Part shown: positions 7,517 through 16,846 of the stretch, in pieces
Layout of the letters: the number at the start of each line of letters is the position of its first letter
How positions within the stretch are numbered: position 1 is the stretch's first letter
NCBI GenBank assembly: GCA_020073245.1
Contig: JAIQFQ010000009.1
Span: 39,703 to 103,702 of the forward strand
Source of the DNA: Terriglobia bacterium
GTDB lineage: Bacteria; Acidobacteriota; Thermoanaerobaculia; Thermoanaerobaculales; Thermoanaerobaculaceae
Length of the DNA stretch: 64,000 nt
Direction: 5' to 3'
Made by a program: the position numbers and the translations under genes
The notes under the pieces: model-generated
Told to the model about the DNA's origin: nothing
What the model saw: only the letters and a program-made list of their open reading frames with translations
The model's database searches: none

Positions 7517-9150
7517 CAGCTACCCCAGTACCACTCGTCCACGTTGAAGAAGAGGCCGGCGGCGTTGATGTCCGCCCCGCGCAGCTGGCGGCTGGTGGCG
7601 ACGAGCAGCCTCGCCTCGTACAGGAACGTTGCAGGCTGGTCCGCGACGATCAGCTCCTGAATGCGGTCGAGGAGCACCTTCGCTCGGGTGTAGTCGGGCT
7701 CTTCCCGCGCGGCCGCATTCAGGCGGTCGACGTCAGGGTTCGAGTAGCCGATGAAGTTGTTCGAGCCCTGGGAAGGGCTCGGGGTGCTCCAGACGCTCGT
7801 CAGATCGACCTTTGTGGCGTCGACCCACACCCATATCGTCGCGTCGAAGTCACCGGCCTCCGTGCGGGCGATCAGCGAGGTGAACTCCATCTGAACGGGA
7901 CGGACCCTGACGCCGAGACGGGCGAGATCGGCCTGGATCAGGAGAGCCATCTGGCGCCGCAGGGTGTTGCTGGCCGGGTAGAACAGGTCGAAGGCGAAAG
8001 GCTTCCCGTCGCGCTCGAGGATACCGTCGCCGTCGATGTCGCGCCAACCGGCCTGCGCGAGGAGCTGCGCGGCCTGTGCGGGGTCGTACGGGATCTGGGG
8101 CAGGTTCTCGTTGTGCGCCCACATGGTCGACAGAACCGGGCCGCTCCCGAGCTCGGCGTGCCCGCGAAAGACCGTATCGACGAGTGATTTGCGGTTGATT
8201 CCGAGGCTGAGCGCCCGCCGCACCCTGCGGTCGGCGAACATCGGCCGCCGGTTGTTCCAGCCCACCATGCCCCACATCCTCGAGGGGAACTCGACCAGGT
8301 TGAGGTCGCGGTTGGCCTTCACGCGGTCGGCCTCTTGGGGTGACACCGCCTGCACCACGTTGACCTCGCCGGCGATCAGCTGCGCCAACTGGCTCGCCAT
8401 CTCCGGGACCACGCGCAGGACGAGACGGTCGAGGTAGGGGCGCGGCGAGCCCCAGTATCCCGGGTCGCGCTCGAGGATGATGGTCTGCTGCGGCGTATGG
8501 GCCGCGAGTCTGAACGGGCCTGCGGTGACCACGATCTTCTCGAAATCCGTGGCACGCCACTTGTCGAACGGCACCTTCCCCCATGCGTGCGCGGGAACGA
8601 TGTGGCCATCGTTGGCGTCCATCAGCTGATAGGGATAGACACGGGTGAAGTTGAACCGCACCGTGTGCGGGTCCACGACCTCGACGTCCTTGATGAAGTC
8701 CTTCATCTCCATGCCCAGGGAGCCGACTCTGGGGTCCTTCTGTGCGAGAAAGGTGAAGCGGACGTCCTCGGCCGTCACGGGCACCCCGTCGGACCACCGG
8801 GCGTCCGGCCGGAGGTGAAACGTCAGCGTGTGGTTGTCGGACGAGAACTCCCACGAAGTGGCGAGACGCGGGGCAAACGACGGCGGGTGGAGCTGGTAGT
8901 CGGGTTGCTCGGTCATCAGCAAGGGGAAGAGGAGATCGATGGTTTCGGCCTCGCCCAACTCGCCTGTGGACTGGTACTCGTTGAACGTCGTGACGTCGGC
9001 GAGCGACGCGACGATCACCTGGCCCCCGGGTCTGGCTCCTTCTCGAGGTTGTTCCTCGCGGACCCTGTCGGGTGGCCGCCGGCACGAGGACCACCCCAAC
9101 GATGCGGCGATGATGACCACCGCGACCAGCGTTCGACGGTCTTCTCGCAT
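7516..9150 (-). CDS. Extracellular solute-binding protein, family 5
   Basis: The 544-residue substrate-binding lipoprotein captures peptides or similar solutes and delivers them to the OppB/OppC permeases. The N terminus has a signal with lipobox-like GWSSC (residues ~19-23). Family 5 hallmarks are present: LATSWEFSSDNHTLTFHLRPDARWSDG without its first part is the classic region, with ARWSDGVPVTAEDV, later RRALSLGINRKSLVD, and GYSNPDVDRLNAAAREE. It is the first gene of the operon, with an AAGGAG site before ATG 9150. It is transcribed divergently from the kinase at 9232. Confidence 0.92.
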   Translation of the reverse strand: MREDRRTLVAVVIIAASLGWSSCRRPPDRVREEQPREGARPGGQVIVASLADVTTFNEYQSTGELGEAETIDLLFPLLMTEQPDYQLHPPSFAPRLATSWEFSSDNHTLTFHLRPDARWSDGVPVTAEDVRFTFLAQKDPRVGSLGMEMKDFIKDVEVVDPHTVRFNFTRVYPYQLMDANDGHIVPAHAWGKVPFDKWRATDFEKIVVTAGPFRLAAHTPQQTIILERDPGYWGSPRPYLDRLVLRVVPEMASQLAQLIAGEVNVVQAVSPQEADRVKANRDLNLVEFPSRMWGMVGWNNRRPMFADRRVRRALSLGINRKSLVDTVFRGHAELGSGPVLSTMWAHNENLPQIPYDPAQAAQLLAQAGWRDIDGDGILERDGKPFAFDLFYPASNTLRRQMALLIQADLARLGVRVRPVQMEFTSLIARTEAGDFDATIWVWVDATKVDLTSVWSTPSPSQGSNNFIGYSNPDVDRLNAAAREEPDYTRAKVLLDRIQELIVADQPATFLYEARLLVATSRQLRGADINAAGLFFNVDEWYWGS

Positions 9151-9231
9151 GTCAGCTCCTTCCCATTATCCCGCGGCCCGACCCGGCGAGCCCATGGTAT
9201 CTCAGCGAAGCAGGCTCGCAAGAGCATTACA

Positions 9232-10542
9232 ATGCCGGTCGTGCGCTGGGGCGGCTGGAAGCTCGGACGGCAGTACGTCGCGGTTGCGGCCGTTTTCGCG
9301 GTCCTGTCGGCGATCAGCTTCGCCTCGTTCGGATACCTCGTGGTGGAGCAGTTGTCCCGCTCGTACCTGGAGGACGTGCTGCTCTCGGGCAAGGAGCAGG
9401 CCGAAGACCTGGCCCGGCAGCTCAAGGGTCCGGGCAACCTCTACAAGGTCATCGAGACGAAGCGGACGGCGTTGGCGCAGATCTCGTCTGCTCTGTCGCG
9501 GCAGCAGGTCATCGACAGGGTGCAGGTCTTCGACAATGAGGGCAAGCTCGTTTACTCGTCGGAGTTCCGGACGGAAGGGCTCAAAGGGGGCTTCCCGGAG
9601 AGCAGCGGCGAGCTGCTGGTGCCGAGTTCGCCGGAGAGGGTGGTCGAAAGCTCCACGAGCTACCAGATCCGCGCCCCCCTCGAGGACATCGGGACGGTGG
9701 TCGTGAGCATCTCGAAGCCCGCGATGGCCGCCCGCATTGCGATCCTCCGCCGCAACCTCCTGATTCAGACGGCGGTGGCCGGCGGCACCTCTTTGGCGCT
9801 GCTCTTGGGGGCGGTCATGTTCATCTGGCACCTCGTCCAGCGCAACAACCAGCTGGAGGACAAGCGGCGCCTGAACGAGGAGCTGGCCGCCCTCGGCAGC
9901 CTGGCCGCAAACCTGGCGCACGAGATTCGGAACCCTCTCAATGCGCTTTCGATCAACCTGGAGCTTCTGCAGGAGGATATCGAAAACCGCCAGGGGCCGG
10001 TGGACACGGTCGGCATGGCGCGTCGGGAGGTTGGGCGCCTCTCCCGGCTCGTCAACGACTTCCTTGTGTACGCGAGACCCGCGCCACCGCTCGTCGAGGA
10101 GTTCGACGGCGAGGGCCTGCTTCGCGACGCTGCGGCGCTGCTGGCGCCAGTCTGCGAGCGATTCGGGGTCGAGCTCAGAGTCGCCGAGGGTAGCGTCCGC
10201 GTGCGCGGGGACCGCGGGCAGCTGGGACAAGTCCTGACGAACCTGGCGCTCAACTCCGTCCAAGCGATGGACGGCTGCTCCGTCAGGCGCGTCGAGCTGA
10301 GGGCCTTCCGGGAAGAGGAGAAGGCTGTTCTCGAGGTGAGCGACACCGGCCCCGGCATCCCCAGGCACGAGCTTGCACAGGTGCGGGAGGCATTCTTCAC
10401 ACGTCGGAAGGGCGGCACCGGTCTCGGTCTGGCCATCGCCGACCGCATCGTGACGGCTCACGGCGGCACGCTTGAGCTCGCCAACCGCAAGACCGGAGGT
10501 CTGGTGGCGCAGGTGGTTCTGCCGGCCGCCAAGGTCGAGTGA
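9232..10542 (+). CDS. Membrane sensor histidine kinase
   Basis: The 436-residue kinase starts at ATG 9232 (the track ORF begins far upstream inside the opposite-strand gene). TM1 is at residues ~15-40 and TM2 at ~177-203, framing a ~135-residue periplasmic sensor region. It is followed by the phospho-acceptor helix LAHEIRNPLNALSINLELL (His near residue 231) and an HATPase domain with DTGPGIPRHEL and GGTGLGLAIADRIV. No response regulator lies next to it, so its partner is elsewhere. It is followed 24 bases later by a secreted-protein gene. The divergent opp operon could share regulation. Confidence 0.9.
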   Translation: MPVVRWGGWKLGRQYVAVAAVFAVLSAISFASFGYLVVEQLSRSYLEDVLLSGKEQAEDLARQLKGPGNLYKVIETKRTALAQISSALSRQQVIDRVQVFDNEGKLVYSSEFRTEGLKGGFPESSGELLVPSSPERVVESSTSYQIRAPLEDIGTVVVSISKPAMAARIAILRRNLLIQTAVAGGTSLALLLGAVMFIWHLVQRNNQLEDKRRLNEELAALGSLAANLAHEIRNPLNALSINLELLQEDIENRQGPVDTVGMARREVGRLSRLVNDFLVYARPAPPLVEEFDGEGLLRDAAALLAPVCERFGVELRVAEGSVRVRGDRGQLGQVLTNLALNSVQAMDGCSVRRVELRAFREEEKAVLEVSDTGPGIPRHELAQVREAFFTRRKGGTGLGLAIADRIVTAHGGTLELANRKTGGLVAQVVLPAAKVE

Positions 10543-10566
10543 GGTAAACTCCGCGCGGAGGTGTCT

Positions 10567-11634
10567 ATGAAGTTGGGTCACACGTTGCCGGTCGCGATCG
10601 TTGGGCTGCTGATGTCGTCCGGGGCGTTCGCGATGTTCAGGGCGGCGAGCCTGGTGGTCGTTCCGGCTGCGGCATCGACCGCTGGCCTCAACGGCTCCAA
10701 CTGGCGGACCGATATCGAGATCTTGAACGTTGATACCGTGGACATCGACGTCGAGGTCGTGATTTTGGAGTGCTGTGGCATCAACAACACGACGTGGTTC
10801 GACACCATTAAGAACCATCTGGGTGGGAGGACATCGGACGGGTTCGGACACATCGACGAAAAGCTGAAGGACATCCCACCGGGTCGGGCCGTCACCATCA
10901 CCGACATCGTCGGTACCAGTTTCGGACTCTCAGGGGTGAAAGGCGCGCTGCTCGTGTTCGCTTACCAGGCGGGAACGCTCCAGACGACCACGCCCCCGGG
11001 CGGCAACCCGAAGAACATCGTCGTGAACAGCCGAACCTACACGTCGGGCACCAACTCGAGCAACGCCACGTTCACCTACGGTCAGCAGGTCGACGGCCTT
11101 CCATGGTACGACTACATTGACCCTGGTCTGAAGAGCAAGGGCCTCGACCACGTCATATTCACGGGCCTGCGGGAGGATGCGGCATATCGAACGGCTTTCG
11201 GGCTCGTGAACGTCTCGGACCGAACCACAACCCTCTCCGTACTTCTGCAGCTGACCGGAAGCGACGGCACGGTACTCTCGACAAGGACCGTCGCGCTGGC
11301 ACCGCTCGCACACTATCAGGTCGACCAGGCGATCATCAACTTCTTCGGGAAGACGCTGGCGGATGCCGTTCAGGGCGCAACCTTGACGATCACGGTAACC
11401 AACTACCAGAGCGGAGCCCAGAATCCGGCGCCGGCGTTAATGGCCTACGTCTCACGGATCGATAACGTATCGAACGACCCGATCACGATGGAGCAGACCT
11501 TCACGCAGCCGTTGCCGTGGGACTGCGTCTTCAACGGCAATTGCTTGGGCTCGACCGCCGGGCTCAGCCTGGATCTGTCGCCGACCCCGGAGATCTCGCC
11601 GCGCCTGCTGCCGCCGACGCCCCGCGGGCAATGA
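10567..11634 (+). CDS. Secreted protein of unknown function
   Basis: The 355-residue protein starts at ATG 10567 with GGAGG six bases upstream. The GTG at 10561 given by the track overlaps that ribosome site. The signal peptide is TLPVAIVGLLMSSGAFA, with cleavage likely after AFA. The mature protein begins SLVVVPAAASTAGLNGSNW and continues as beta-rich repeats (TDIEILNVD, LQLTGSDGTVLSTRTVAL). This arrangement is familiar from secreted proteins of Acidobacteriota-like genomes, but I know no function. The C terminus is Pro-rich. Codon use looks like that of its neighbours. Confidence 0.75.
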   Translation: MKLGHTLPVAIVGLLMSSGAFAMFRAASLVVVPAAASTAGLNGSNWRTDIEILNVDTVDIDVEVVILECCGINNTTWFDTIKNHLGGRTSDGFGHIDEKLKDIPPGRAVTITDIVGTSFGLSGVKGALLVFAYQAGTLQTTTPPGGNPKNIVVNSRTYTSGTNSSNATFTYGQQVDGLPWYDYIDPGLKSKGLDHVIFTGLREDAAYRTAFGLVNVSDRTTTLSVLLQLTGSDGTVLSTRTVALAPLAHYQVDQAIINFFGKTLADAVQGATLTITVTNYQSGAQNPAPALMAYVSRIDNVSNDPITMEQTFTQPLPWDCVFNGNCLGSTAGLSLDLSPTPEISPRLLPPTPRGQ

Positions 11635-11648
11635 GGGCAATAGACTTG

Positions 11649-11657
11649 TGCTAACAT
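11649..11657 (+). promoter_or_regulatory. Extended -10-like element TGCTAACAT
   Basis: It fits the TGnTAnnnT pattern seen before several genes in this window. It lies ~50 bases before the ferredoxin start. No good -35 box is visible. Confidence 0.3.
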
Positions 11658-11708
11658 TCACCGCCGTCCGGACGTCGGACGACGTCGCGGCGAGAAGGGG
11701 GTTTGGGC

Positions 11709-11942
11709 ATGGCCAACAAGGACGATCGGCTTCCTGACAACGCACCGGGAAAGTGGTACGTGGATTCGAGCTGCATCGACTGCGACGTCTGTCGCACAAC
11801 CGCTCCGAACAACTTCAAGGCCAACGAAGATGAGGGCCACTCGTTCCTCTTCAAGCAGCCCGAAAACGCTGAGGAAGAGGCCCAGTGTGACGAGGCGAAG
11901 GCCTCCTGTCCGGTCGAGGCCATCGGCGACGACGGCGCGTGA
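11709..11942 (+). CDS. Ferredoxin, single [4Fe-4S] cluster
   Basis: The 77-residue small electron carrier starts at ATG 11709 behind AAGGGGG. Cluster ligands are CIDCDVC (CxxCxxC) near residues 22-28 and CP in ASCPVEAIG near residue 69, one cluster only. The second, normal CxxCxxC set is absent, as in monocluster ferredoxins. The protein is acidic (NAEEEAQCDEAK). A lone extra Cys in the acidic loop (AQCDEA) may form a disulfide. A strong terminator follows, so it is monocistronic at its 3' end. Confidence 0.92.
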   Translation: MANKDDRLPDNAPGKWYVDSSCIDCDVCRTTAPNNFKANEDEGHSFLFKQPENAEEEAQCDEAKASCPVEAIGDDGA

Positions 11943-11963
11943 GCGAGACGTATCGATGATCCG

Positions 11964-11990
11964 ACGGCCGGCATTGCGCCGGCCGTTTTT
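11964..11990 (+). terminator. Rho-independent terminator after the ferredoxin
   Basis: A 9-bp GC-rich stem ACGGCCGGC/GCCGGCCGT with a 5-base loop is followed by TTTTCTT. It begins 21 bases after the ferredoxin stop. Confidence 0.92.
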
Positions 11991-12019
11991 CTTCTGGAGA
12001 CGTTCGCCCATGGCCATCC

Positions 12020-12120
12020 GGCTCAAGGTCGAAAGCTCAAAGTCGAAGGCAGGACGGAGGACGGGGCAGGACCGGGCCGGGCTCGGACCCCCAACTTTCA
12101 ACTTTCGGCGTTCGACTGTA
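12020..12120. repeat. Intergenic inverted short-word repeat (GTCGAAAG/AACTTTC)
   Basis: The left arm is CTCAAGGTCGAAAGCTCAAAGTCGAAGG. The right arm is CCAACTTTCAACTTTCGGCG with the 7-nt unit AACTTTC twice. The two arms are roughly complementary across ~50 bases. It lies between the ferredoxin terminator and the next start. Confidence 0.55.
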
Positions 12121-12176
12121 AGCTTGCCGGGCATTGCGGCATTCGGGCGAGCCCGTGGTTGCATGGGGGACAGGCG

Positions 12177-13025
12177 ATGGAAGTCAAACGAATCGGTGTG
12201 GTCGGGGCCGGGCAGATGGGTGCAGGGATCGCCCACGTCGGGGCGCTCTCGGGATTCGATATCGTGCTCTGCGACGTGTCGAGCGAACTCGTGGACAGAG
12301 GGCTTGCCACAATCGCCCGAAACATCGACCGGCAGGTGACGAAGGGCGCCGTGACCGCAGCGGCCAAGGTCGAGGCGCTGACACGGATCACGCCGACGGT
12401 CGCCGCTGGTGACCTCTCGAGGTGTCACGTCGTCGTCGAAGCGGTCGTCGAGGATCTCGCCGTGAAAACCGCCGTGTTCACGGCGCTGGATCGGCTCCTC
12501 CCGGCCGAAGCCATCCTCGCGTCGAACACGTCCTCGATATCGATTACGAAGCTGGGCGGCGCCACGTCGAGGCCTGACCGCTTCATCGGCATGCACTTCA
12601 TGAACCCTGTGCCGGTGATGCAGCTCGTGGAGGTGATCCGGGGCCTCGCCACGAGCGATGAGACGTTCCGGACGATCGAGGACCTGGCCAAGCGCCTGGG
12701 CAAGGTGCCGGTGGAGGTGAAAGACTTTCCCGGCTTCGTGTCCAATCGGGTGCTGATGCCCATGATCAACGAGGCGATCTGCGCCGTCCATGAGGGTGTC
12801 GCAAGCGCCGAGGCAGTCGACACGGTGATGAAGCTCGGGATGAATCACCCCATGGGACCGCTCGCTCTCGCGGACCTCATCGGGCTCGACACCTGCCTCG
12901 CCATCTTGCGCGTCCTGCACGATGGCCTCGGCGACCCCCGGTACAGGCCGTGCCCGCTGCTGGTGAAGATGGTGGATGCCGGCTGGCTCGGCAGGAAGTC
13001 GGGCCGCGGCTTCTACAAGTACTGA
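12177..13025 (+). CDS. 3-hydroxybutyryl-CoA / 3-hydroxyacyl-CoA dehydrogenase
   Basis: The 282-residue NAD-dependent enzyme interconverts 3-hydroxyacyl-CoA and acetoacetyl-CoA-type 3-ketoacyl-CoA in fatty-acid or butyrate metabolism. The start is ATG 12177 after GGGGGA. The Rossmann motif [10 protein letters not shown] sits near residues 9-18, the catalytic region [16 protein letters not shown] near 140, and the C-terminal signature [16 protein letters not shown] near 222. Length matches the single-function PaaH/Hbd type, not the large FadB fusion. It stands alone here, but gcdH (46 kb) and ptb/buk (52.5 kb) could act in the same C4-acyl-CoA route. Confidence 0.93.
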   Translation: MEVKRIGVVGAGQMGAGIAHVGALSGFDIVLCDVSSELVDRGLATIARNIDRQVTKGAVTAAAKVEALTRITPTVAAGDLSRCHVVVEAVVEDLAVKTAVFTALDRLLPAEAILASNTSSISITKLGGATSRPDRFIGMHFMNPVPVMQLVEVIRGLATSDETFRTIEDLAKRLGKVPVEVKDFPGFVSNRVLMPMINEAICAVHEGVASAEAVDTVMKLGMNHPMGPLALADLIGLDTCLAILRVLHDGLGDPRYRPCPLLVKMVDAGWLGRKSGRGFYKY

Positions 13026-13090
13026 CAGGAAATGCGGTCAGCGCCTTTCGCCGCCGCTCGTGGCATGCCGGGATCCGCTCCGGGTTGCGC

Positions 13091-13183
13091 CGTGGTCCGT
13101 GGTTCGTGGTCCGTGGTCCGCACGCGACGTCCCGGGTCCGAGAGTTGTGGTTTCAACGGTCCACGGTCCACGGACCACGGGTC
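13091..13183. repeat. GGTCCGTG/CGGACCAC inverted tandem repeat
   Basis: The left arm holds CGTGGTCCGTGG-type units (GGTCCGTG about four times). The right arm holds the complementary CGGTCCACGGTCCACGGACCACGG. The arms can form a long hairpin between the dehydrogenase stop and the TPR gene start. Confidence 0.65.
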
Positions 13184-13195
13184 GGGAGGGGGCGG

Positions 13196-15052
13196 GTGAC
13201 CGTCCTCTGCCAGTGGTGCGGGGCGCCGAACCCTGACGGCCGCGAGCTGTGCCTCAAGTGCAACTCGCGTCTGCTGGTGGTGTCGGGCACCAACGGCGAG
13301 TTCTCCGAAGAGACGCTCGAGGAGGAGGAGGCCAGTCTCGAGAGCGAGAAGCTCGCCTTCGACGAGCATCTCCTCGAACGTCTTTCCGGCGGAGAAGAGG
13401 CCGCCAAGAGGCTCCACAGCGCCCTGGCACGCCTCGAGGAACGAGTGGCCGACCTGGAGCGCGGACTCGCGCTTCTTGACTCGGGCCTGCAGGCTTTGGT
13501 TGACCTGCTGAACCGCCGCAAGGTGATCCGCGAGACCGAGGTCATGGCCGCCTGGGAGCGCGCCGCCAAGACCGAGATGGCCCGCGAGGAGCTCCTGGAT
13601 CGCTTGCGAGAGAAGCGGGAGGCGATCGTCTCGCGTGCACGCGCAGGCGGGCGGGGTGCCGCCGCCGCGTGTGGGCGGGCGCTGCAAAGCGCCGAGCTCG
13701 CTCTGCTCGCGGGTCAGCCGATGCGGGCGTCGGAGGTGCTGGCTGAGACGCTTCGTCGCTTCCCCCGCAACCCGGAGCTCGCCGAGCTGCTCGGGGAGCT
13801 GGCTTTTGAGCGCGGTGATCTCATGGCCGCCGAGAACTCGTTCCGCCAGGTGCTGCGCTGGAACCCCGACGACGTTGAGGCTCGGATCTACCTCGGAACA
13901 ATCCTGGCCGATACCCGACGCGAAGCCGAGGCGATAGAGAACCTCGAACGGGCCGTGACCCTGACACCCGACAACTTCCTGCCGCACTTTTCCCTTGGGG
14001 CGCTTCACGCCGCTGCAGGCCGGAGGGAGCCCGCGAGGCGCTTTCTGAGGGCGGCGATCGAGCGGGAGGAGATCCCGCAGGCGTACTTTCTGCTCGGGAT
14101 GGTCGAACTCGATGGAGGCCGCCCAGGCACGGCCGCGGCCGCTCTGGAGCGGGCGGTGGCGCTGGACGGCGAGTTCGAGGATGCGATCTACTACCTCGGC
14201 CTGGCCTATCTGGAGCGGCGCTGGCACAAGAAGGCGCTCGAGTGCTTCCGGCGGGTGCAGGAGATGGATCCCCAGCGCCTCCAGTACCAGGAAGCGGTCC
14301 GCCTCGTCGAAGGCGGGAGCGAGGGAACAGGGCAGTTGCCGCCGGAGGCCGAAGTGCTTGTACGTGAAGCGTCACAGGCGTCCGAGGCAGGCGAGATCGA
14401 ACGGGCCCTGGCCCAGCTCCAGAGGGCCTCGCGCCTGACCGAGCATCCGACGATCCTGGCCTCGCTCGCATTGCTGGCCGCCTCGGCTGACCGGCCGCGC
14501 CAGGCGCTCGCCGCCGCGCACCGCCTCCTGCGACTGGGGGGGCGGGGCACTCCCATGCTCGCGGCATGGACCGCGGTTCTCGAGACGATGCGGGCCGCCC
14601 GGCGGTACCGAGTCGTGGAGCGCTGGGGAGGGCGGCTCTTTGCCGAGGGCCCCGGACCCCTCGAGCGAGGACTCGCGGCGTACGAGCTCGCGCTCGCCGA
14701 GCTGGAGCGTAGCGGTCAGACCGAGCGGGCGCTCGAGTTCGCCCACGCGTCGCTGGAACTCATCCCGCGAGAGCTTCGGGCCTACCCCCTTGCAGCCCTC
14801 GGGCGGATCCACATGGCACGCGAGGAGTACTCGGACGCGGTGGACTACCTGGAGCAGGCGGTTGCGATTTCCTCGTCGCCGGCTATCCTGACGCAGCTCG
14901 GTCTCGCGCTGCTCGAGATGGGCGAGGGCGAGCGTGCGCGGGAGGTCCTGCAGCGGGCGCGCCACGGCGCGGCCCGGGATTTGAAGACCGACGTTCTGAC
15001 CCACCTCGCGCGCGTGGGCTGGCTGGCCGGACACGGCAGGCGGAAGGGCTGA
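13196..15052 (+). CDS. Zinc-ribbon tetratricopeptide repeat protein
   Basis: The 618-residue protein starts at GTG 13196, right after GGGAGGGGG. The track ORF starts inside the previous gene and reads through the repeat. Residues ~5-22 form a zinc ribbon (CQWCGAPNPDGRELCLKC). Residues ~45-150 are strongly charged coiled-coil helix. From ~190 to ~600 there are many TPR helical pairs (for example ARIYLGTILADTRREAEAIENLERAV). TPR domains usually serve as protein scaffolds. The stop is 2 bases before proS, so the two are cotranscribed. No membrane segment or signal is visible, so it is cytoplasmic. Confidence 0.85.
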   Translation: MTVLCQWCGAPNPDGRELCLKCNSRLLVVSGTNGEFSEETLEEEEASLESEKLAFDEHLLERLSGGEEAAKRLHSALARLEERVADLERGLALLDSGLQALVDLLNRRKVIRETEVMAAWERAAKTEMAREELLDRLREKREAIVSRARAGGRGAAAACGRALQSAELALLAGQPMRASEVLAETLRRFPRNPELAELLGELAFERGDLMAAENSFRQVLRWNPDDVEARIYLGTILADTRREAEAIENLERAVTLTPDNFLPHFSLGALHAAAGRREPARRFLRAAIEREEIPQAYFLLGMVELDGGRPGTAAAALERAVALDGEFEDAIYYLGLAYLERRWHKKALECFRRVQEMDPQRLQYQEAVRLVEGGSEGTGQLPPEAEVLVREASQASEAGEIERALAQLQRASRLTEHPTILASLALLAASADRPRQALAAAHRLLRLGGRGTPMLAAWTAVLETMRAARRYRVVERWGGRLFAEGPGPLERGLAAYELALAELERSGQTERALEFAHASLELIPRELRAYPLAALGRIHMAREEYSDAVDYLEQAVAISSSPAILTQLGLALLEMGEGERAREVLQRARHGAARDLKTDVLTHLARVGWLAGHGRRKG

Positions 15053-15054
15053 TC

Positions 15055-16767
15055 ATGCGTTGGAGCCGGTACTTTCTTTACACCCTGCGGGACAACCCCT
15101 CGGACGCGGAGGTCGTCTCCCACCAGCTGCTGGCCCGCGCAGGGATGATCGATAAGGTCGCGGCCGGGATCTACACGTACCTGCCGCTCGGGTGGCGTTC
15201 CATCGACAAGCTGTCGCGCATCATCCGTGAGGAGATGAACGCCGCGGGCTCGGTGGAGGTCGTGATGCCGTGCATCCAGCCCGCGGAGCTGTGGCAGGAG
15301 TCCGGGCGCTTCCAGAAGTACGGCAGGGAGCTGCTGCGGATCAAGGACCGCCACGACCGCGACTTCTGCTTCGGCCCCACCCACGAGGAGGTCATCACCG
15401 ACTTCGTGCGCCGTCGCGTCACCTCCTACCGCCAGCTCCCGGCCAACCTCTACCAGATCCAGACCAAGTTCCGGGACGAGATCCGCCCCCGCTTCGGGCT
15501 GATGCGCGGGCGCGAGTTCCTGATGAAGGACGCGTACTCGTTCCACAGCTCGGCAGGGAGCCTCGACGAGGCCTACCGTGCCATGGAGAACGCCTACCGG
15601 CGGGTCTTCGATCGCTGCGAGCTCTCGTACACCGCTGTGGAGGCCGACACGGGCAACATCGGCGGCAGCGAGAGCCATGAGTTCATGGTCCTGGCCGACA
15701 CCGGCGAGGATGCGGTGGCGGCGTGCGAGTGCGGCTACGGCGCCAACGTCGAGAAGGCGACCGCCGGCGCGATCGCGCCGCCGCCCCCGTGGCCCGGCAA
15801 GGTGCCGGCGAAGCCCGAGGCGGTACACACGCCTGGGGCGAGCTCGGTGCCGGACGTGGCGGCGTTCCTGAAGCTCGACCCGGCGCACTTCATCAAGACC
15901 ATGATCGTGGAGACGGATCGCGAGTTCGCCATCGCCCTGGTGCGCGGCGACGACGAGATCAACGAGGTCAAGCTCAAGAACGTGCTCGACGCCACGCACA
16001 TCCAGCTCGCGGCCGAGTCCAAGGTGGAGCAGGTCACCGGCGGCGCGATGGGGTTTTCCGGCCCGGTCGGTTTGAAGGGCATCCGGATCGTGGCCGACCC
16101 CGAGGTGATGCGGATGACCGTCGCCGCCGCCGGCGCGAACCGCGCCGATTACCACCTGGTCGGTGTCGTTCCCGGTCGGGAGTTCGCGCCCGACCTGGTG
16201 GCCGACGTGCGCAAGGCGCGAGCCGGCGACCCCTGTCCGCGATGCGGCGCGCCGCTCGTGCTCAAGCGTGGCATCGAGGTCGGGCACATCTTCAAGTTGG
16301 GTACCAAGTACTCCGAGCCGATGGCGTGCAACTTCCTCGACGAGAAGGGCGAGACGCATCCGATGATGATGGGGTGCTACGGCCTCGGCGTCGGCCGGAC
16401 GGTGGCCGCCGCGGTGGAGCAGAACCACGACGCCGCCGGGATCATCTGGCCCCGGCCGCTTGCGCCGTTCGAGGTCGAGCTGATCGCGCTCAACCCCGAC
16501 GTTCCGGCGGTCCGGGATGCCGCGGAGAAGCTCTACGGCGACCTCCAGGGCGCCGGCTGCGAGGTGTTCTACGACGACCGCGACGAGCGTCCGGGCGTGA
16601 AGTTCAACGACGCCGACCTCGTCGGTTTCCCGGTGCGTGTGGTGGTCGGCAAGAAGGGCGTCGAGCAGGGGCAGGCCGAGCTCTCCCTGCGCCGCGACAA
16701 GGTCAAGGTCCCGACGGCATTGCCCGACGCGGTCGCGAAGACGCGGGAGCTCCTGTCAGGCGTCTGA
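15055..16767 (+). CDS. proS: Prolyl-tRNA synthetase
   Basis: The 570-residue class II aminoacyl-tRNA synthetase charges tRNA-Pro. The start begins MRWSRYFLYTLRDNPSDAEVVSHQLL, a typical bacterial ProS N terminus. Motif 2 (TKFRDEIRPRFGLMRGREF) and the EAFSFH-like MKDAYSFH are present, as is motif 3 (GLGVGRTVAAAVEQNHD). Residues ~225-390 form the insertion editing domain that hydrolyses Ala-tRNA-Pro. The C-terminal anticodon-binding domain contains GVKFNDADLVGFPVRVVVG. It is translated from an ATG 2 bases after the TPR gene and followed by a good terminator. Confidence 0.97.
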   Translation: MRWSRYFLYTLRDNPSDAEVVSHQLLARAGMIDKVAAGIYTYLPLGWRSIDKLSRIIREEMNAAGSVEVVMPCIQPAELWQESGRFQKYGRELLRIKDRHDRDFCFGPTHEEVITDFVRRRVTSYRQLPANLYQIQTKFRDEIRPRFGLMRGREFLMKDAYSFHSSAGSLDEAYRAMENAYRRVFDRCELSYTAVEADTGNIGGSESHEFMVLADTGEDAVAACECGYGANVEKATAGAIAPPPPWPGKVPAKPEAVHTPGASSVPDVAAFLKLDPAHFIKTMIVETDREFAIALVRGDDEINEVKLKNVLDATHIQLAAESKVEQVTGGAMGFSGPVGLKGIRIVADPEVMRMTVAAAGANRADYHLVGVVPGREFAPDLVADVRKARAGDPCPRCGAPLVLKRGIEVGHIFKLGTKYSEPMACNFLDEKGETHPMMMGCYGLGVGRTVAAAVEQNHDAAGIIWPRPLAPFEVELIALNPDVPAVRDAAEKLYGDLQGAGCEVFYDDRDERPGVKFNDADLVGFPVRVVVGKKGVEQGQAELSLRRDKVKVPTALPDAVAKTRELLSGV

Positions 16768-16801
16768 GCACGCCGGAGCGGAAACCGAGTGGGAAGTGAA
16801 C

Positions 16802-16830
16802 GGGCCGGGCGATTGCCCGGCCCTTCGTTT
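16802..16830 (+). terminator. Rho-independent terminator after proS
   Basis: The stem GGGCCGGGC... GCCCGGCCC with loop GATT is followed by TTCGTTT, 34 bases past the proS stop. It may also act on the converging pseudogene transcript. Confidence 0.85.
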
Positions 16831-16846
16831 CATCCGGCGGGAACCG

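Noticed and set aside
13091-13183. Repeat array considered as a CRISPR
   Set aside because: Units are 8 nt without unique spacers and there are no cas genes.
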